Of a stretch of 64,000 nt of DNA, positions 61,554 through 64,000 are shown piece after piece; the first letter of the stretch is position 1, and every line of letters begins with the position of its first letter. A model generated the notes under the pieces. It ran no database searches, was not told the DNA's origin, and saw only the letters and a program-made list of their open reading frames with translations. The DNA comes from Achatina immaculata (lineage: Eukaryota; Mollusca; Gastropoda; Stylommatophora; Achatinidae), in assembly GCA_009760885.1 (NCBI GenBank), contig CM019718.1:26219133-26283132 (forward strand). The letters run 5' to 3'. Made by a program: the position numbers and the translations under genes.

Positions 61554-62359
61554 AACTTATGACCTACACGTCACGTCTAGTAAATGGAGGTGGATTAGCC
61601 ACTCTCTGAGAAAACCCGATTCCAGCATAGCAAGACAGGCACTGACATGGAATCCTCAATGAAACAGATAACGAGGAAGACCTTGATTTACTTGGAGAAG
61701 AGAAATTATGACAGTGCTCAGAGACAAGGGATACACATGGAAGGAAGCAGAGAATATTTCCAAGAACAGGGATGGCTGGATAACCTTTATCTGAGGCCTG
61801 TGCTCTCAAGGGAGTGAAAGGCGATGATGATGATTTCTGACCTAGGGTTATGTGCCATTACATCGTACATCTCGTGTTCATTTACCTAGCTTTTTCTCTC
61901 TCCCCCCCCCCCCCCCCCGTATTTCTTTCTTCTGGTGTAAAAGTGCATGATTCACAATGAATTAGACAGTTGGTAGCAAATATTTTTTTCCCTTGTAGAA
62001 TGTTTACATCTAACAAATTCATATAATTTTTGAACATATATGTTGACTAGATATTCATGTTTGGCTTTCAGTTGCACTTTCGAGATGTGACCCAGTTTTC
62101 CATTCGATTTTCAGGAATAATCCAGCGTAGCCTCCTCTGATACACTGACTATCAAAAAAGAATTCCGAACCCTCTCTTTTGATTCAGAGTTTGGCTCTCA
62201 TGACGGATACGTTGTGTATAAGGATGCCATGATGATTGTAAATCTCATAAGTTTAACGGTCACTTTACAAACAAAATGTAAACATAGCCTGAGATATTGA
62301 AACATGCCCTGTGACAAATACATACCGTTAAGGTGTGGTGTGTTAGTACCTTCACATTT

Positions 62360-62560
62360 CTAGTTCACAGCACTGTCATGTTTGGAGGCCAGCACCTGTC
62401 GTTGCTGCTTTTGTTTTCCCAGAGAAGACCATTTTTTGAGACTGGGTCGACCGCAATGTCGGTCGGAAAAATTCAGTTTCAGTGAGAAATCTAACCCAGG
62501 ACAGCCTGATTGGCAAGCGAATATACTAACTACTAAAACCACTTAGGGCACCTGACGTCT
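62360..62560 (-). mobile_element. tRNA-derived SINE
   Basis: On the - strand: A-box-like TGGTTTTAGTAGTTAGTATA (~62542 down) and B-box-like CTGGGTTAGATTTCTC (~62501-62486), followed by a body with CCGACCGACATTGCGGTCGA. Not a functional tRNA. Confidence 0.55.
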
Positions 62561-62714
62561 GTATTTATAGGGTATACATATTTCAGTATTTCTGAAAAAA
62601 AAAGGATATGCTGTATGCAAATAGATTGCATTAGAGAATAATTTTCACCAAGGATAAGAAAACTATGTGAAAATCAAAATCTAAAATGTTAATCTACAGA
62701 GAAGTCCTTCAGGA

Positions 62715-62835
62715 CACGTCTCAAGTCACTACTTTCAAGTCTTTAGTCCTTACTAACAGCTTCAAGTCGAGTCTCAAATCACGACTTTCAAGTCTTTAGT
62801 CCTTACTAACAGCTTCAAGTCGAATCTCAAGTCTC
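62715..62835 (+). repeat. ~54-bp direct repeat, two copies
   Basis: CACGACTTTCAAGTCTTTAG-TCCTTACTAACAGCTTCAAG repeated. Confidence 0.85.
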
Positions 62836-62841
62836 AATCAG

Positions 62842-62955
62842 TCAGTCATTTGCATGTTTATTGCAGAACTTTGCCTCCCTAACAGCTCTCCTGTAGGTCT
62901 CTCGGTTGTAAGCAATATGACCTGCTGTTGATGCTTCCATTGCAGATCTCAAGTC
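62842..62955 (-). mobile_element. LINE R4 3'-end fragment
   Basis: On the - strand [31 protein letters not shown], the R4 C-terminus. Confidence 0.8.
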
Positions 62956-63042
62956 TACTAAACCAAAAACAAAGTGATTGCATGACTTCAACAAGTTATG
63001 AAAGCGAAGAAAGTAAAGTAAAACAAAAACAAACAAACAATC

Positions 63043-63091
<49 letters not shown>
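63043..63091. repeat. (GA)n microsatellite
   Basis: ~48 bases of uninterrupted AG. Confidence 0.97.
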
Positions 63092-63093
<2 letters not shown>

Positions 63094-63699
63094 TTATTTC
63101 CATTAAATATAAGAACGAATATCGAATCCATCAAACAAACTAGGAGAAACTAGGTAAGCTGCGGATGTGAACGACATAGAGTATCTTCAGCCTTGTGGAG
63201 CGATCTATAAACCAGCAAACTCGTAGAGCTCTGGTAGTCATGACAGAGAGCGCCCTCCACCCCCATCCCTACCCCCACCTTAAAATGTCAGAAATTTAAA
63301 GGACCGAAACACTTGCCCGTGGAGGAGGGAGGAGAAGGGGAGGGAAGGGGAGTGGAACTTCTCTGATGATCTGAGGAGTGTATTGCTTCCTTCTCTACAA
63401 TCTTTTCCACATTAGTAATGGAAAATGTTTGTTCACATTTTATTGAAATGTATCTATATTTAATTAGCGGTTGGCGGGGTAGGGAGGGTATCCCATATCA
63501 GAGAAGAAGTAAGGCGCCTCCTTACTTCCGTTAGTCTACGAGACACCCTTGGGCAAGGTGGAGTACCCGTATAGCTCCTCGATCAGGGTGACCTGAAACC
63601 ATGAGAGCAGGTGGTGGATGGGATGGGAGAACAGCCGATAGATAAAGTAAGAGGACACAGTTTTGTAGGATTAGAGCTCGAAAAAAATCGTAAACAAAG
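63092..63699. other. No gene recognised
   Basis: GA/G-rich sequence at 63320-63360 and 63470-63500; nothing supported. Confidence 0.5.
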
Positions 63700-63860
63700 C
63701 ACTTTAGTGAGACATGAGAGAAAGAAAAAGCACAAGAGAGTTACCTGGGATTCGAACCACGTACTCCTGTAGGACGAGCCGATAGATAATGTTGGCTATG
63801 GTCACCATTCTATGATGGTAGCAGATTATTTCAATGTAGGGACAACGGATACGATCACTG
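63700..63860 (-). mobile_element. Possible tRNA-derived SINE
   Basis: On the - strand a perfect B-box GGTTCGAATCC (63758-63748) follows ATCGGCTCGTCCTACAGGAG, an anticodon-arm-like stretch. The A-box and acceptor stem do not match. Confidence 0.45.
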
Positions 63861-63950
63861 ACTGTTACAGTCACTGCCCGGAAGGAAAGCAGTGGCAAAC
63901 TACCATCTGGAAACATACATAGAAACTCTAACAGCACAATGGAAGGTCAG

Positions 63951-64000
63951 ATCGAGAGGCCTACAGGAGAGCTGTTAGGGAGGCAAAGTTCCGCAAGGGG
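63951..64000 (+). mobile_element. LINE R4 3'-end fragment, cut by window end
   Basis: [16 protein letters not shown] coding bases, nearly identical to 52624-52673; continues beyond the window. Confidence 0.7.

Larger units (their letters stand above)
60821..61835 (+). mobile_element. LINE R3 C-terminal fragment with two internal tandem expansions
   Basis: LGLYINRQKKTKIMKSN, VEEVECFTYLASIEDKYGGT, TKARTAFIQLNKIWSSKNIT, LLYGSETWVMTKRTQQRIQT, CLRRVLNIKWQDKIRNEWVW, then SSKWRWISHSLRKPDSSIAR and a (GATGAT) end at 61823-61835. Four ~60-bp copies (60821-61066) and ~4.3 37-bp copies (61395-61553) are expansions of the element's own coding sequence. Confidence 0.85.

Noticed and set aside
63740..63815. 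Possible tRNA gene on the - strand (perfect B box)
   Set aside because: No complementary acceptor stem and no proper A box or D arm at the right spacing; SINE-like.

Overview
This is a window of an animal nuclear genome: spliced genes with GT-AG introns, AT-rich introns, many microsatellites and minisatellites, and a dense load of RTE-like LINEs, tRNA-derived SINEs, mariner, pogo/Tigger and hAT relics. The two host proteins and the transposon mix suggest an invertebrate, most likely a lophotrochozoan such as a gastropod mollusc. The organism is an inference; nothing in the window names it.

Two host genes face each other tail to tail. On the + strand, seven exons (609-15558) encode the last 257 residues of a protein kinase D (PRKD-type): the kinase domain from the hinge to the end plus the C-terminal tail. 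The N-terminal part lies upstream of the window. On the - strand, a complete 11-exon gene (59593 down to 36811) encodes a 434-residue translation elongation factor 1-gamma (eEF1G): GST-like N-terminal half, Gly/Gln/Lys linker and conserved C-terminal domain. It has a pyrimidine tract of 5'TOP type just upstream of the ATG and an AATAAA 3' of the stop. About 20 kb without a host gene separates the two 3' ends (16.3-36.6 kb).

Most other sequence is mobile DNA. I group the LINEs by their own sequence as R1 (3' end GGAAGGATATAAG; eight copies, including two nearly identical young ones at 8267-9962 and 53708-56143), R2 (tail (GA)n), R3 (tail (GATGAT)n), R4 (ending near GCAAATGAC), R5 (one copy with tail (GATT)n), R6 (one nested copy), R7 ((GAA)-tailed C-terminus) and R8 (tails (AATC)n/(ATTC)n). 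Nested insertions can be read from target-site duplications: R2 sits inside a mariner (24118-28274), and R6 sits inside an R1 copy (31128-33530).

A GC-rich repeat that appears non-coding, called X here, occurs in four main copies. One is a 1.53-kb insertion with a 13-bp target-site duplication and a (GAA)n tail. Another is a 304-bp 5'-truncated copy with a 12-bp duplication. X therefore moves by a LINE-type mechanism although no coding capacity is visible.

The most interesting signal is a ~135-nt block present twice, in introns 3 and 8 of eEF1G and in the sense direction. Its hairpin - ANANNA - hairpin - ACA layout is that of an H/ACA snoRNA, and two base pairs change between copies in a way that keeps pairing. 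eEF1G is a translation-machinery gene of the kind that typically hosts such RNAs.
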